Assembly: GCA_947247005.1 (NCBI GenBank)
Contig: OX365944.1
Location: forward strand, 58,758,096-58,822,095
Origin: Spisula solida
Taxonomy: Eukaryota > Mollusca > Bivalvia > Venerida > Mactridae
DNA: 64,000 nucleotides
Direction of reading: 5' to 3'
The notes below the pieces were generated by a model. That model was not told the DNA's origin and ran no database searches. It saw only the letters and a program-made list of their open reading frames with translations. Every line of letters starts with the position of its first letter. Position 1 is the stretch's first letter. A program made the position numbers and the translations under genes. Positions 53,701-63,373 of this stretch are shown one piece after another.

Positions 53701-56700
53701 TTTTGGATTAGAATTTGTAATTGGTTTTCGTAATGTTTTAATATAAATCATGAGAAGAAACTAAAAAAAGTTCTTGAAACATGATCTGCACAAACAAAAC
53801 AAAAACCTCTAACATCCCTGATTCAACACTTGCTACATAGGGGAATTTGCCACAATGTTTTTTACCAAATTATCCAACAATAAATTATAAAGTGAATGTT
53901 TTTCCAGTTTTAATTTGTCAATTGTGACAGGTACATGGCCAATCAAGAAGCCCAAGGGATTAATGATAACTAAACATGGTTCCCACAAATATTCAGACAA
54001 AAAAATTCCTGACTTTTCCCTGACCACACAGCAGTTTTACCTGACTTTTTAGAGCTATTGCGCACTGAAGCATTTTTGTGTTAGGTTAAAATATGACAAT
54101 TAGCTTCATATGGAACAAAAAAGATTAAGCTATTAGTTCTAGGGCTGATGATTGACATCAAGTTATAATAATTAAGAAGCCTTTTCGACTACTCTATGAA
54201 CGAACATCATAATTTAGTACTGTCCAGAGCGAGCATAGCGGGCGAAGTTTTTTTTAGTTTTAATTTTTTCTACGTAGGTATTGGCATTTTTTGACAGCTA
54301 AAATAAAGAATTCCCTGACGTTTCCCTGCCATTTGCTCAATTTTCAGATTTCCCTGACTAATTTCAAAATTCCCTGACTTTTCCCTGACCTTGAAAAAAT
54401 TATGTTTTTTTCCTGACTTTTCCCTGACCGTGGGAACCCTGCTAAGAATTGGTATCATTTTTCCACATTTTATTAATAAACCAAATGAAGTGGCTAGACC
54501 AATAACTCTAACATTCCTTCAAAGATTCATGAACATAGCTATATTTGAGACTGGACATTTAAGTGAGCATTATTGTTGAGAACCAGTCCACGATAGCTTT
54601 AGTTTTAAGTGAACTTGGTTGTTGGAAACAAGTTTAGGTTAAGTGTTTAAGTGAACTTCGTTGTTGAGAACCAGTCCAGGATAGCTTCAGTTATAGCTGA
54701 ACTTGGTGATTGAGAACCAGCCAAAAATAGCTTCAGCTTTAAGTGAACTTTCCTGTTGAGAACCAGTCAAGAAAAATTTTAAGTGAACTATGTTGTTGAG
54801 AACCAACCCAGGAAAGCTTCAGTTTTAAGTGAACTTCGTTGTTGAGAACCATTCCAGGATCGCCTCAATCAATAGTTATAGTATCTAACAAGCAGACGAT
54901 TGATGAATAGACAGGGAACAATCAACATATCAGAAATAAAATGAGAAAATACTTTTTCAAATTTATCAATGACAATAAACACAGTGAAACATAAATATAG
55001 ATGGTGAAGATCAGGAAACAAGTCTGGGACAGACAATAAAAGTCTGAAAGCATTCCATAAGGTTACCCAGACAACACATTAATTTCATTTCAACTAAGGA
55101 AACATTTTATACTAGTGAGTGAAACTTAGCGCTCCACCAATAAAATACTTAACACTTACATTCACTTGTGAGATGACTTTGTTTGGCATGAACGCACGGA
55201 TAGAAAACAAAGCTCTAAAACTCAATGGACTACACCAGGGAACAACAACCTGCAAGAAATTGTTACAGAATTAGATAGGAGTAGTTATCTCCCTTGAATA
55301 AACATATACCATTAAATTAGAAGTTTTTGTATTATCAAAACTATGTAATATATTCGAGAATCATATCACTATATAATATGTATAATACAACAAAAACATT
55401 ACAGAAGCATGTACGGTCAACCCTCAATAAAAAGACCAAATGATGAAAATGTAAACCTTATTCACTAAGCTACATACTAATTATTACACATAATATCTAC
55501 TAAAGTAAGGCATTAATAAGAGAAATTGTAATGTTTATGTACACAATGTTATGTAACCAAGTGACTGACCTGATTAATCAATTTATAACTTACCCCAAAG
55601 AAGAATGCTGAGTTCCAGGTCCATGCCCATGTTCTGTTGATATAGTTATACCATCTCCACATTGGATAACGTGAACTTGTTTTATGTTTCACATACTTGT
55701 TAAGACGATACTGTGCACCATTCTGGAAACATACCATCAATATGTTACACACATATAATATATTTCGTAACATGGTGATCCGGGTTTAAGTCCCAGTCAC
55801 AGCAGGTGAAACTCTTCCATGAAAATTTGAAAACAATGTTAATTGAACAATATCAATTTTACTCCACTAATGAAGAAATTGCAGAATCCTTTTGGAAGGG
55901 TAGGTTAGTACTTATCAGGATGCAAACTGGTTAGGTCAATCTGTCAATGTGGACACAGGATATTCATCGTTAGTTTCAATAGGCAATAGTTGCACTTAAC
56001 ATTTCAGAACTAACAAACTGACATTTTGATTCCTAGGTCAGACATTTGTATTTCCCACCATGTATGATTGAAATTGCAGTTGAGCAGAGTACGTAGGTTT
56101 TTTTATTTTATTAGTTAAGATGGAGTAGTCAGGGCATATGTTGCAACGCACAGATAAACAGTAGGGGCAATTCTGGGAATCCCTTCTACTTGCCCGATTG
56201 GGAAATTTTGCTAAAGTATAATAGCAGTAGCCTATTCTATTGCTCAATCAGGCACTTTTTGGAGCAATGTAAGTTAAAAGATCGGCTATGAAGAGGAATC
56301 CCCGAATCGCCAAATCAGGCAATTTCCCCCACTGACAAATAGGACACATACATTTATAAATAAATTCAACACCCTACTTAAAGAGCTTAGGTAAAAAAAG
56401 GCATCATATTATACAATAGTATACTTACAGAATTTGGACGGGTGGGTATTGGTGGTTCTTTCCTTCTGTCATCAATCACTGTAGGGATCACAATTTCCTC
56501 TTCTTCTGCAACTTTTACCGTAACATAATTGTGAGGAAACCAAATACGTAACGAGAATGTGAATACACGATTGGGTATTCGTACTTGACTCAATTCCTTT
56601 AATAATATCGCCTCCCTCTGTCAATATAGAGATGCCAGTTCATGGTTAGACAATCATACTGTAATTTCTCGTAATATGAAGCATGCAGCAATATTTCAAT

Positions 56701-59700
56701 ATTGATGTATTTAATATATAGAGATTTAGATGTGACACTAGAATATATACTACAAATGACTTTATTGCAGCTGACAAAAACATGAACACAGCAAGTCATC
56801 ATATTTTCACGATTTTCATGCAAAAATGTATATGTACAGGAAGCATGCTTGAATATAATTATTTAATGCAGTTTTTCTTTCTTGTTTTTTCATATTGGGA
56901 GAATCTCTTCACTGAAATATCAATGCCAGATTGACAAACTTCAAGATTGCCGATGTTGCAAATTCATGACAAACGGAATGCCTGAAACAAGGCACTAAGT
57001 CTTGTAAAAATAATGTCGTTAACAATATCAACAGATCACATTAATACTGGTTATTTACGCAAACTTTTGTGGCGTTGTCACGATAGCAGATTGGCCTAAT
57101 GCATAATGCCTAATAAGCAGCTGTGGTGATTCATTTTGTAGCCAGTATCCTATATCGTCTAATGCATATCACTTTGCATTGCTAGGTGATAGCACTGTTC
57201 AGTAAAGGTCAACTCTCTCACTGTAGGTGCAAACTATGTTACTATATTACACATAGACAGTACATAGAAGGTACATACAGCATTGATGAAGTTATGATCT
57301 CTTCTAAGGAAGTAAACAGCTTGATACAAGTCATCATCTTCACATAGATTGATAGCTTCATCTGACCAGAGGTTCCTCTCTATAAACTCTCTCTGAAATA
57401 TACATCTCCACATCTCCACATAACCATCTAATCATTCTTAATCAAAACGACAAGGCTTTTTAACAAAACAAAAAATTTCTTTCACACAAAGGGCATTTAC
57501 ACTAGGCTCGTTCTAAGTATTCAAGTGAAGTTTCACTGAAATCTAATCAATGGCACAGGAGAAGGAGCACAGACAAACTTTCTGACCTCCATCAAGACGG
57601 TCAGACAGACAGACATCCAGCACAAAATACATCATATTCAGCAGAATGAAATAATATGGGTTGAAAATCTAAATGGTGGTTCGCATGTATTAAATATGCA
57701 GTTACAACAGTTATTCAATTATTGAGTCAAAACATTTACATTGAACCACAATTTTTGTAGATGTGCATGATCTCCTTTCTAGTCCCTATCCACATACCAA
57801 GTTTCATAGATCCAGCTTTGAAATTGTTTGAGTTATGGCCAAATCAAGACTTTTGACGGACGGATGGACTAACAGACAGACGAAGGGCAAACCTTTAGTC
57901 CCGTCTGGTTGAAAACCGATAAGATTAACAAGACATTATGGCCCTAAGACTATCAAAGTAGATGGATTCCACAGAACATTGCTCCAATGTTATTTTATTT
58001 ATAACAAAATATAATTTTGATAATGGTGAAGATCTAATCCACTATTTGAATATTACGGTAAGTTACCTCAAACGCGGAGGTTTGATCATCTAGCCAAGCA
58101 GTTATCCTAGACTTCACAGGATATTTCTCCTTCAAATGATTCAACAACTGTAAAACAATGGTATAACACACAATGTGAGCATAACTAGTAACTTCAGTTT
58201 AGGAAACAGATAGACAAAACAATGAACCAAGATATTGCTCTGAAGGCAAATTAACATGGAAAGCACAAGGCACTCATAGGTTTGAACATATAAAATTTAG
58301 CTCCTAACATTTGATACATTACAAACCACTCTCCAAGACTGTCTGTAGATGATGAATATCCCCGGATACTGCCTTCATAGAGCTGTTAGCTTCAGAGTCA
58401 TGGTAATTTTTAATCTGACAAATTGTTCCAGAGAAATAGCGTGGACCAAACAATATTAATAACATTTCAAAGGGAAATAACTCAGTGAAACATTTCAAGC
58501 ATAATATGCAGTCAACATGTACAACAATGCTTGATCCTAACGAGTAATATTGTTGAAGTTCGAAAAATGGTAGCAGAGAAATAGTGCAAACAAACAGTGT
58601 CTACAGGCAGATCAAAATCTTGACTTCAATACAGTCCACATAAGCTTGGTATCTGAGGGAGTTCAATTCTTACTTGTGTTTTCATGTGTTGCATCTTATC
58701 AATAAGGTTAGATGTTGCCTGCTTCATGGCTATCACAGATTTAGCTTGACAAACTAACAAAGCACCTGAAATCATACATACAGCTATCACAGATTTAGCT
58801 CGACAAACTAACAATGCACCTGAAATCATACATACAGCTATCACAGATTTAGCTTGACAAACTAACAAAGCACCTGAAATCATACATACAGCTATCACAG
58901 ATTTAGCTTGACAAACTAACAAAGCACCGGAAATCATACATACAGCTATCACAGATTTAGCTTGACAAACTAACAAAGCACCGGAAATCATACATACAAC
59001 TATCACAGATTTAGCTTGACAAACTAACAAAGCACCTGAAATCATACATACAGCTATCACAGATTTAGCTTGACAAACTAACAAAGCACCTGAAATCATA
59101 CATACAGCTATCACAGATTTAGCTTGACAAACTAACAAAGCACCTGAAATCATACATACAGCTATCACAGATTTAGCTTGACAAACTAACAATGCAACCA
59201 GTATTCACTAACACATGTTAATCTTCCATATCAAACTGACAGTAACAAGACTGCATTCAATAAACACTTATGATAGCCTTGTCCATAAATCTAGCTAAGT
59301 CAATCAGGTGCCATAATTCTGTTAAAATGTAGGATAGTGTTACATGGCTTTGACAATGCAAGGAGTTTATGATTGTAAATAAGTATGCCAAGTTTGATGG
59401 ACTTCAAAATGAATTTGAGTTTCAACACTTAAAAGTTTTGGTTAACATTTTCATGACGGACAGACTGACGGACAGGACAACCACTATATACCTCCTGTAT
59501 CAGTAGATGACAGGACAGGACAACCACTATATGCCTCCTGTATCAGTAGATGACAGGACAGGACAACCACTATATACCTCCTGTATCAGTAGATGACGGG
59601 GCATGAAAACATCAACAAGTTCTTATTGTATAATCTTATGGCTCCAAAAGGCAAGTGGACTGAAAGCTCTTGAACAAACCAACAAAAACTCATATTTCTT

Positions 59701-62700
59701 CAATCCATTTTAAAATTAGCAAGTAATTATAATAGCAAGAGCACTGCTAAAATTAAGAATGCTGAACGTTCAACTTTCTCTTTCTTGAAATTGTCTTAAG
59801 CTTGCTCATTTGTGATTAGCATACATTTGTAATATAATAATAATTCCATGTACAGTATGTGAATAAATGCTCTATATCAGCTTGTATATCCACATGTACT
59901 TTACTCAACAAGTTTTTATTATACATTCCTATTATGTTACCTATTCCATGTTCAATGGATTCTAGTTCTGCATTATTGACTATAGATATATAATATCTCA
60001 CCTATTCCATGTTCAATGGATTCTAGTTCAGCATTTTTGACTATAGATATATAACATCTTACCTATTCCATGTTCAATGGATTCTAGTTCAGCATTATTG
60101 ACTATAGATCTATAAACTCTCTCCAGATATTCTTCTTTAACAGCCTCGTTCACTTTCTGAAAATAACATATAAAATATATATAAACAATGAGAGAAAAAC
60201 ATATTATATATAAAATTATGTATTTCACCTGTGTACTCCCAGAAAACCATGTTTTCACTTGGCTTATCTGCTCAGCATTGCTTTCGTTTATACAAATTTA
60301 TTTTAGGTTAATTGTGAAACAAGTTTTTCCAACGTTTATTAAAGGATCTCGACACCTCATTCCTGATGTCATCCATCGCCACAAAAATAGAGAGTTGTGT
60401 CTTTGGTATGACCCCGTCTGGGATCAAACCTGGGACCTCCCACAATCAAAGCAAACTTTCTACCACTAGGCTATCAATGACCCAGCCTGGGATCGAACCT
60501 GGGACCTCCCACAATCAAAGCAAACACTCTACCACTAGGCTATCAATGGTAGAGGTTGGGGCTTCTAAGCCGAAAAAGGGGGATAATTTGGACAAATTAT
60601 GCAGGACCATTACCTACTCATGTGTAGGTCCTCTTGGTCATGAAGGTAACTAAATAAGCATTTCTTAGTCCAAAAGGGGGCATAATTTCAACAAAATGCT
60701 AAATATTATCTTCTCCTGTGTAGGGGTTGGGGTCATGATGGTGAACAAGTATGCATAGTATCAAAGCAACATATCAATGCACTTTGAACATATTAGAGGT
60801 TAAAAAACCTGTACCTAAACATTAACATTTGCAATAAGTTGAAAAAGGGGGCATAATTTCACCAAAATGCTTAATAGAGTTACCTACCCCTGGGTATGGG
60901 TTAGGGTCATGATGGTGAACAAGTATGCAAAGTATCAAAGCAATATGTCAATGCAATTTGAAGATTGCTAGAGGTTAAAAACCTGTACCTAAACTTTAAC
61001 ATTTGCATTTCTAAGTCCAAAAGGGGGCATAATTTCAACAAAATGCTTGATAGAGTTACCTACCCCTGTGTATGGGTTGAGGTCATGATGGTGAACAAGT
61101 ATGTAAAGCAATATGTGAATACACTTTGAAAATATTAGAGGTGAAAAAACCTGTACCTAAACTTAAACATTTGCACTAAGTAGAAAAAGGGGGCATAATT
61201 TCACCAAAATGCTTAATAGAGTTACCTACCCCAGTGTATGGGTTGGGGTCATGATGGTGAACAAGTATGCAAAGTATCAAAGCAATATGTCCATGTACTA
61301 TGAAGATATTAGAGGTTAAAAAACCTGTACCTAAACTTTAACATTTGCACTATTTGCACTAAGTAGAAAAAGGGGGCATAATTTCAACAAAATGCCTGAT
61401 AGAGTTACCTACTCCTGCATATGGGTTGGGGTCATGGTGGCAAAAAAGTATGCAAAGTATGAAAGCAATATCTCAAAGGACTTAGAGAATATAAGAGGTT
61501 AAAAAACCTGTACCTAAACTTTAACAAAAGTGTTACGCCGACGCAGACGCCACCGCTCGGGTGACTGCAATAGCTCCCCTTATTCTACGAATAGTGGAGC
61601 TAAAAGTCAGATCTAATAACAAAATCAGCAAAAATCCTCCATACTATGTTATATTGATAAGTGGATACTGGTATCTAACTTCAATCACTGACATCATTGA
61701 GTGGGGTTAGATTGATTATATTGATTTAATCTTCTATCTCTTTTCACATAAATTGAATTTCTTGAGGAAAGATCAATTTGTCTTTTATAATTAACAGCTG
61801 AGAAAAAACATCTGAAGTTAACATACTATTTTATACATTGAACATCCATCATTCAGTTTATGTTCATCTAAAATGTCTGTATGTTCTGTATGAGTCCTTG
61901 GTTAGGCAGGTCATATTTACCAGTTGGTCCAGGTTAAGGCCCTGCACTACATACATACAGAATACTAGCAAGTAGAATGACATGTTAATATGTACTTACC
62001 TTTGAAATTTGTTCATTTGTTAGGCCCTGACCTAAAATAACCAGGAAAATTATCACACAATTGAAATAACACATTGTATATTACATCAAACAAAAGGAAA
62101 AATTATGTTTAGTTTTTCATGAGCATTTTTAAATCCAATACAATGCTATTTAAGGGTTTTTTGTCTATTGGGCATTTCAGTCTATAGAGGGTTAAGGTCA
62201 CATGGATTCTATCTGATTGTAAAATAGGATCTGAAATTATTTTTGAAACAAAAAATTAAAATCCAACAATAAAAGAAAACCAATATATGTACTTATCTTA
62301 ATATACACTGCCCACCAAAAATAAGTATACAGAGGTAATTTCCCCATTTATTCATCTGTAATAACACTATTTGCAGAATAGTGAAGCAACACTTAATTTT
62401 GAATACATGTAATATTTTTGTTTATTTAGTGTAAAGATTACATACTGATTTGTACCCTAGGTGCAAAATATAGTTTCCTTGTCCGGCTTAAAAAGTAACT
62501 TTGTCATGAAAAGATGGAAAATTTCAGCAAATCGAATCACATATTATTTTAATTCAGAACATCTTCATCTCAGTTCTGTCTCTTCTATGACTCATTTAGT
62601 AACCATAGTTTCAGAAACTTGTATAATTATGACTGTCTGATTAACAAATATTAAATAATTTAACCAAATTTAATTTTGCGACTGGTGGGCACTGGCACTG

Positions 62701-63373
62701 TATATGCAGATTAAGTGGATTGATTTATCTCAATTACTGTAGAACTCGATGCCTTGCACAGTTTTATATCAAACACCCTAGAACCTCTAACAGGTTCATT
62801 GGTCTCGGCAAAATGATATTGTACTAGTATCCATAAAATGCCATGAGCAGGTAGATAACTTGAACTATTTTCTCCGTCTGCAGGTAGTTCTACCGTATAA
62901 ACAATGTACTGCACTGTAATAATGATAATCTGGCATTTCAATGAGAATAGGAATAAATTACAGGAGTGTCAACGGAGTCAAATAAAAATCCTGAAACCCA
63001 TATGTGGCCGACCTTTTTTGCTAAACAAGAGGCCTTCAACCTCATTGATTCTATATTTAACTCAGTATGCATTGAATAAAATCCCTCATAGAAGAGATTA
63101 AATTGACAATTAAACTTTGGTATTCTTGAGATATTTTCGTCAAATAACTGTTATTTCGGTCAGAAATCTTTGCTGTTTCTGGATAGACAAATCCGGAATT
63201 CAGGATAAATCAGGAATATTGACACCTCTGTAATTAACAGTGTTCACATATCAACATTGGTAATGTGTTACCTTTTAATGAGATGATAAGTTTCTGTCGG
63301 AAGTTGACATACCAACCCTTGGCTTCGCGCTCCAATATGTTACTGAGTACAGGTAAACAGTTGTTGATGAGAT
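47613..63373 (-). CDS. multi-exon conserved membrane protein, name unknown (partial gene, 15 exons)
   Basis: Fifteen exons on the minus strand join without a frame break into about 550 residues. The 5' end lies beyond the window and the 3' end was not established. The N-terminal half is soluble and helix-rich (exons 1-7), including an acidic stretch AEEEEIVIPTVIDD. The C-terminal half is hydrophobic with about four membrane segments: the exon 8/9 border (SAFFFGVVVPWCSPLSFRAL), exon 11 (VLVLAVFPVLCLL), exon 12 (VVSLLFHIFCILVY) and exon 13 (PIAASVFGFIACPIAALGI). It ends with a conserved-looking stretch, VPASDGFVARRVAGPGLAS. I believe this family is conserved in animals but cannot attach a name or function. 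Introns carry SINEs, MITEs and minisatellites, and four junctions lie within tandem duplications. Confidence 0.85.
47726..49382. other. intron 14, no other feature seen
   Basis: It contains a C-tract at about 47,972-47,985 and is otherwise AT-rich. Confidence 0.6.
49383..49531 (-). CDS. exon 14 of the membrane-protein gene
   Basis: Acceptor 'tctgttacag' and donor 'gtaaaa'. It encodes 49 residues after completing a split codon. Basic GVLRRGFRGFWD follows the last membrane segment, then IKSRGRVPASDGF and VARRVAGPGLASNYFFQ. Confidence 0.88.
49938..50060 (-). mobile_element. SINE family copy in intron 13
   Basis: Shares 'gtcaagcaagggaaatatac', 'gatttttaacaaatttgat' and the B-box region 'ctgggatcaaacccagacct' with 40,229 and 41,693. 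It lies about 35 bp beyond the exon 13 donor. Confidence 0.6.
50096..50230 (-). CDS. exon 13 of the membrane-protein gene
   Basis: Acceptor 'gttatttacag'. The donor 'gtatgt' was chosen because it alone fits the phase of exon 14; a 'gtatat' six bases earlier also fits. It encodes DQNKFSILCEAFIWRFLIQ, then a membrane segment, TLQPIAASVFGFIACPIAAL. Confidence 0.85.
50763..50974. mobile_element. 212-bp MITE, TA-flanked, beside the exon 12 donor
   Basis: The ends 'ctataaacc' and inverted 'ctgtaaacc' are flanked by TA (50,761-50,762 and 50,975-50,976). The interior has 'gcgcgatttaatttcgcgg' and 'tcgcaaatatgtcg', typical of very common invertebrate Tc1/mariner-type MITEs. Its right end is only about 20 bp from the exon 12 donor. 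Confidence 0.65.
50994..51058 (-). CDS. exon 12 of the membrane-protein gene
   Basis: Acceptor 'tgtgtttcag' and donor 'gtaagtac'. It encodes IPVVSLLFHIFCILVYDF plus DAP, one membrane segment. The first base completes the Trp codon split with exon 11. Confidence 0.88.
51133..52023. mobile_element. mariner-like TIR element (891 bp), apparently decayed
   Basis: The left end CAGGGTGTCCCAAATAAAC is matched by the inverted right end 'gtttttttgggacaccctg', flanked by TA (51,131-51,132 and 52,024-52,025). The inverted repeat extends about 27 bp. No intact transposase frame is seen. It sits in intron 11 between two coding exons. Confidence 0.85.
52240..52292 (-). repeat. tandem duplication (31 bp) of the exon 11 donor
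   Basis: The 22 bases 'taccacaagggagcagctat' + 'tg' occur at 52,240 and again at 52,271. On the minus strand this duplicates the last 19 or so exonic bases and the 5' splice site. The inner donor is 'gtaggt' and the outer one 'gtagat'. Use of the outer donor would read into TAG at once. Confidence 0.9.
52274..52430 (-). CDS. exon 11 of the membrane-protein gene
   Basis: Acceptor 'acctttttcag' and donor 'gtaggt'. It encodes GFLGKSLTRHFNRFWNYVMK, then a membrane segment, GSVLVLAVFPVLCLLTSTLS, and AAAIAAPL. A nearer 'tttaacag' at about 52,396 is not used because it would bring an early stop in this phase. The donor is duplicated. Confidence 0.88.
52793..52907 (-). CDS. exon 10 of the membrane-protein gene
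   Basis: Acceptor 'ttaattccag' and donor 'gtaaaa'. It encodes GKLYPDKASTTHTLVSRLSA then VWDSVRKSRKTFESSPDR and leaves one base. The peptide is a basic, soluble loop. Confidence 0.88.
53250..53660 (+). mobile_element. possible decayed mariner 5' fragment in intron 9
   Basis: 'gggctgatcagtaagttcgc' at 53,250 resembles the termini of mariner elements. About 200 bp later 'agaagatgtctgatgatcaga' looks like the start of a decayed reading frame with stops. No matching right end was found. Confidence 0.35.
53975..54441. mobile_element. hAT-like non-autonomous element (467 bp)
   Basis: The right end, inverted, is CAGGGTTCCCACGGTCAGGG. The left end is 'catggttcccac'. The motif 'ttccctgacttttccctgac' occurs at both sides and several times inside, in opposite orientation relative to each end, as in hAT-type elements with subterminal repeats. 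No clean 8-bp target duplication is seen. Confidence 0.5.
54560..54870. repeat. ~46-bp minisatellite in intron 9
   Basis: Unit 'ttgttgagaaccagtccagg' + 'atagcttcagttttaagtgaactt', about six or seven copies at spacings of 40-46 bp, diverged. Confidence 0.85.
55160..55249 (-). CDS. exon 9 of the membrane-protein gene
   Basis: Acceptor 'ttcttgcag' and donor 'gtaagtg'. It encodes 30 residues, VVVPWCSPLSFRALFSIRAF then MPNKVISQVN, completing the first membrane segment. Confidence 0.9.
55452..55573 (+). repeat. dispersed repeat, copy 2 (partner at 6,366-6,485)
   Basis: Same ordered blocks as the copy at 6,366. It ends about 20 bp from the donor of exon 8, on the intronic side. Confidence 0.75.
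55594..55722 (-). CDS. exon 8 of the membrane-protein gene
   Basis: Acceptor 'gtttccag' and donor 'gtaagt'. It encodes 43 residues, rich in aromatic residues: RYPMWRWYNYINRTWAWTW then NSAFFFG. Confidence 0.9.
56429..56617 (-). CDS. exon 7 of the membrane-protein gene
   Basis: Acceptor 'tattgacag' and donor 'gtaagt'. It encodes 63 residues: REAILLKELSQVRIPNRVFT, then IWFPHNYVTVKV, an acidic AEEEEIVIP and a proline-rich RRKEPPIPTRPNS. Confidence 0.9.
57279..57392 (-). CDS. exon 6 of the membrane-protein gene
   Basis: Acceptor 'gtatatttcag' and donor 'gtatgt'. It encodes 38 residues: REFIERNLWSDEAINLCEDD then DLYQAVYFLRRDHNFINA. Helical, acidic. Confidence 0.9.
57740..57925 (+). repeat. common bivalve repeat fragment in intron 5
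   Basis: 'gagttatggccaaatcaaga' and 'gacggacggatggactaaca' followed by 'cagacagacg' are typical of abundant bivalve interspersed repeats related to those at 16,185. Confidence 0.55.
58067..58147 (-). CDS. exon 5 of the membrane-protein gene
   Basis: Acceptor 'ttgttttacag' and donor 'gtaact'. It encodes 27 residues, LLNHLKEKYPVKSRITAW then LDDQTSAFE. In phase with both neighbours. Confidence 0.9.
58674..58765 (-). CDS. exon 4 of the membrane-protein gene (shortest form)
   Basis: Donor 'gtaagaatt' after MKTQ. The nearest acceptor is 'tgatttcag' before 58,765. It encodes GALLVCQAKSVIAMKQ then ATSNLIDKMQHMKTQ. Its first 36 bases and the acceptor are the repeated unit of the array at 58,730-59,192. 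Upstream acceptors are in the same phase and would lengthen the exon by multiples of 18 residues without a stop. Confidence 0.85.
58730..59192 (-). repeat. 54-bp tandem array of the exon 4 acceptor
   Basis: Each 54-bp unit contains 18 intronic bases ending in the 3' splice site (minus strand 'gtatgtatgatttcag') and 36 exonic bases. Acceptor positions repeat at 58,765, 58,819, 58,873, 58,927, 58,981, 59,035, 59,089 and 59,143. In the copies at 58,927 and 58,981 the AG is lost (plus strand 'caccgg' instead of 'cacctg'), leaving six intact sites. The frame stays open through the whole array as GALLVCQAKSVIAVCMIS repeats. Confidence 0.93.
59471..59605. repeat. 43-bp tandem repeat in intron 3, three copies
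   Basis: 'gacaggacaaccactatata' + 'cctcctgtatcagtagat', offsets of exactly 43 bp (59,478, 59,521, 59,564). It follows 'gacggacagactgacggacag'-type bivalve repeat sequence, so it may have grown from that repeat's end. Confidence 0.85.
59939..60110 (-). repeat. 61-bp tandem triplication of the exon 3 donor
   Basis: Three copies at exact 61-bp spacing of 'ctattccatgttcaatgg' - 'attctagtt' - 'gcattattgactatagat'. On the minus strand each copy is the last ~47 exonic bases plus a 5' splice site: 'gtaaga' (at exon 3), 'gtgaga' and 'gtaaca'. Only the first keeps the frame. Use of either outer donor reaches a stop about 11 codons on. Confidence 0.93.
60063..60156 (-). CDS. exon 3 of the membrane-protein gene
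   Basis: Acceptor 'gttattttcag' and donor 'gtaaga'. It encodes 31 residues, KVNEAVKEEYLERVYRSIVN then NAELESIEHGI, plus one base. The donor half of the exon is triplicated in the adjacent intron. Confidence 0.9.
60290..60548 (-). mobile_element. SINE with a dimeric tRNA-like head, in intron 2
   Basis: Two tRNA-like heads at about 60,406-60,473 and 60,479-60,547, offset 68 bp. On the minus strand each has A-box 'tagcctagtggtagagtg/aaag' and B-box 'aggttcgatcccag' or 'aggtttgatcccag'. The left part (60,290-60,385) is shared with 34,112-34,215 and is probably the SINE body. The gene and the SINE run in the same direction. Confidence 0.7.
60570..61605 (+). repeat. ~170-bp tandem units ending in a hairpin, in intron 2
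   Basis: Six units beginning 'aaagggggcataatttc', near 60,676, 60,847, 61,023, 61,189 and 61,372 plus a partial first one. Each contains 'gtcatgatggtgaacaagta', 'aagtatcaaagcaatat' and 'aacctgtacctaaac'. The end is 'gttacgccgacgcagacgcc' followed by a hairpin (TAGCTCC...TATTC / GAATA...GGAGCTA, about 61,570-61,602). Diverged relative of the 31,055 array. Confidence 0.85.
62000..62031 (-). CDS. exon 2 of the membrane-protein gene (32-bp micro-exon)
   Basis: Acceptor 'ggttattttag' and donor 'gtaagtac'. Two bases complete a Gly codon, then QGLTNEQISK. Short, but both splice sites are good and it is the only link that restores phase between exons 1 and 3. Confidence 0.8.
62306..62700. mobile_element. 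Tc1/mariner-type MITE (395 bp) in intron 1
   Basis: The left end 'cactgcccaccaaaaataa' and the inverted right end 'cagtgccagtgcccaccag' match, with a 6-base repetition at the right end. TATA lies outside both ends, consistent with a TA target. No coding frame. Confidence 0.65.
63272..63373 (-). CDS. exon 1 of the model (internal exon of the gene)
   Basis: Acceptor 'tataacttacag' and donor 'gtaaca'. It encodes LINNCLPVLSNILEREAKGW then YVNFRQKLIISLK, entering with two bases of a split codon. The acceptor shows that the gene continues past the window's right side. The acceptor and the first 28 or so exonic bases are repeated twelve-fold upstream. Confidence 0.87.
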
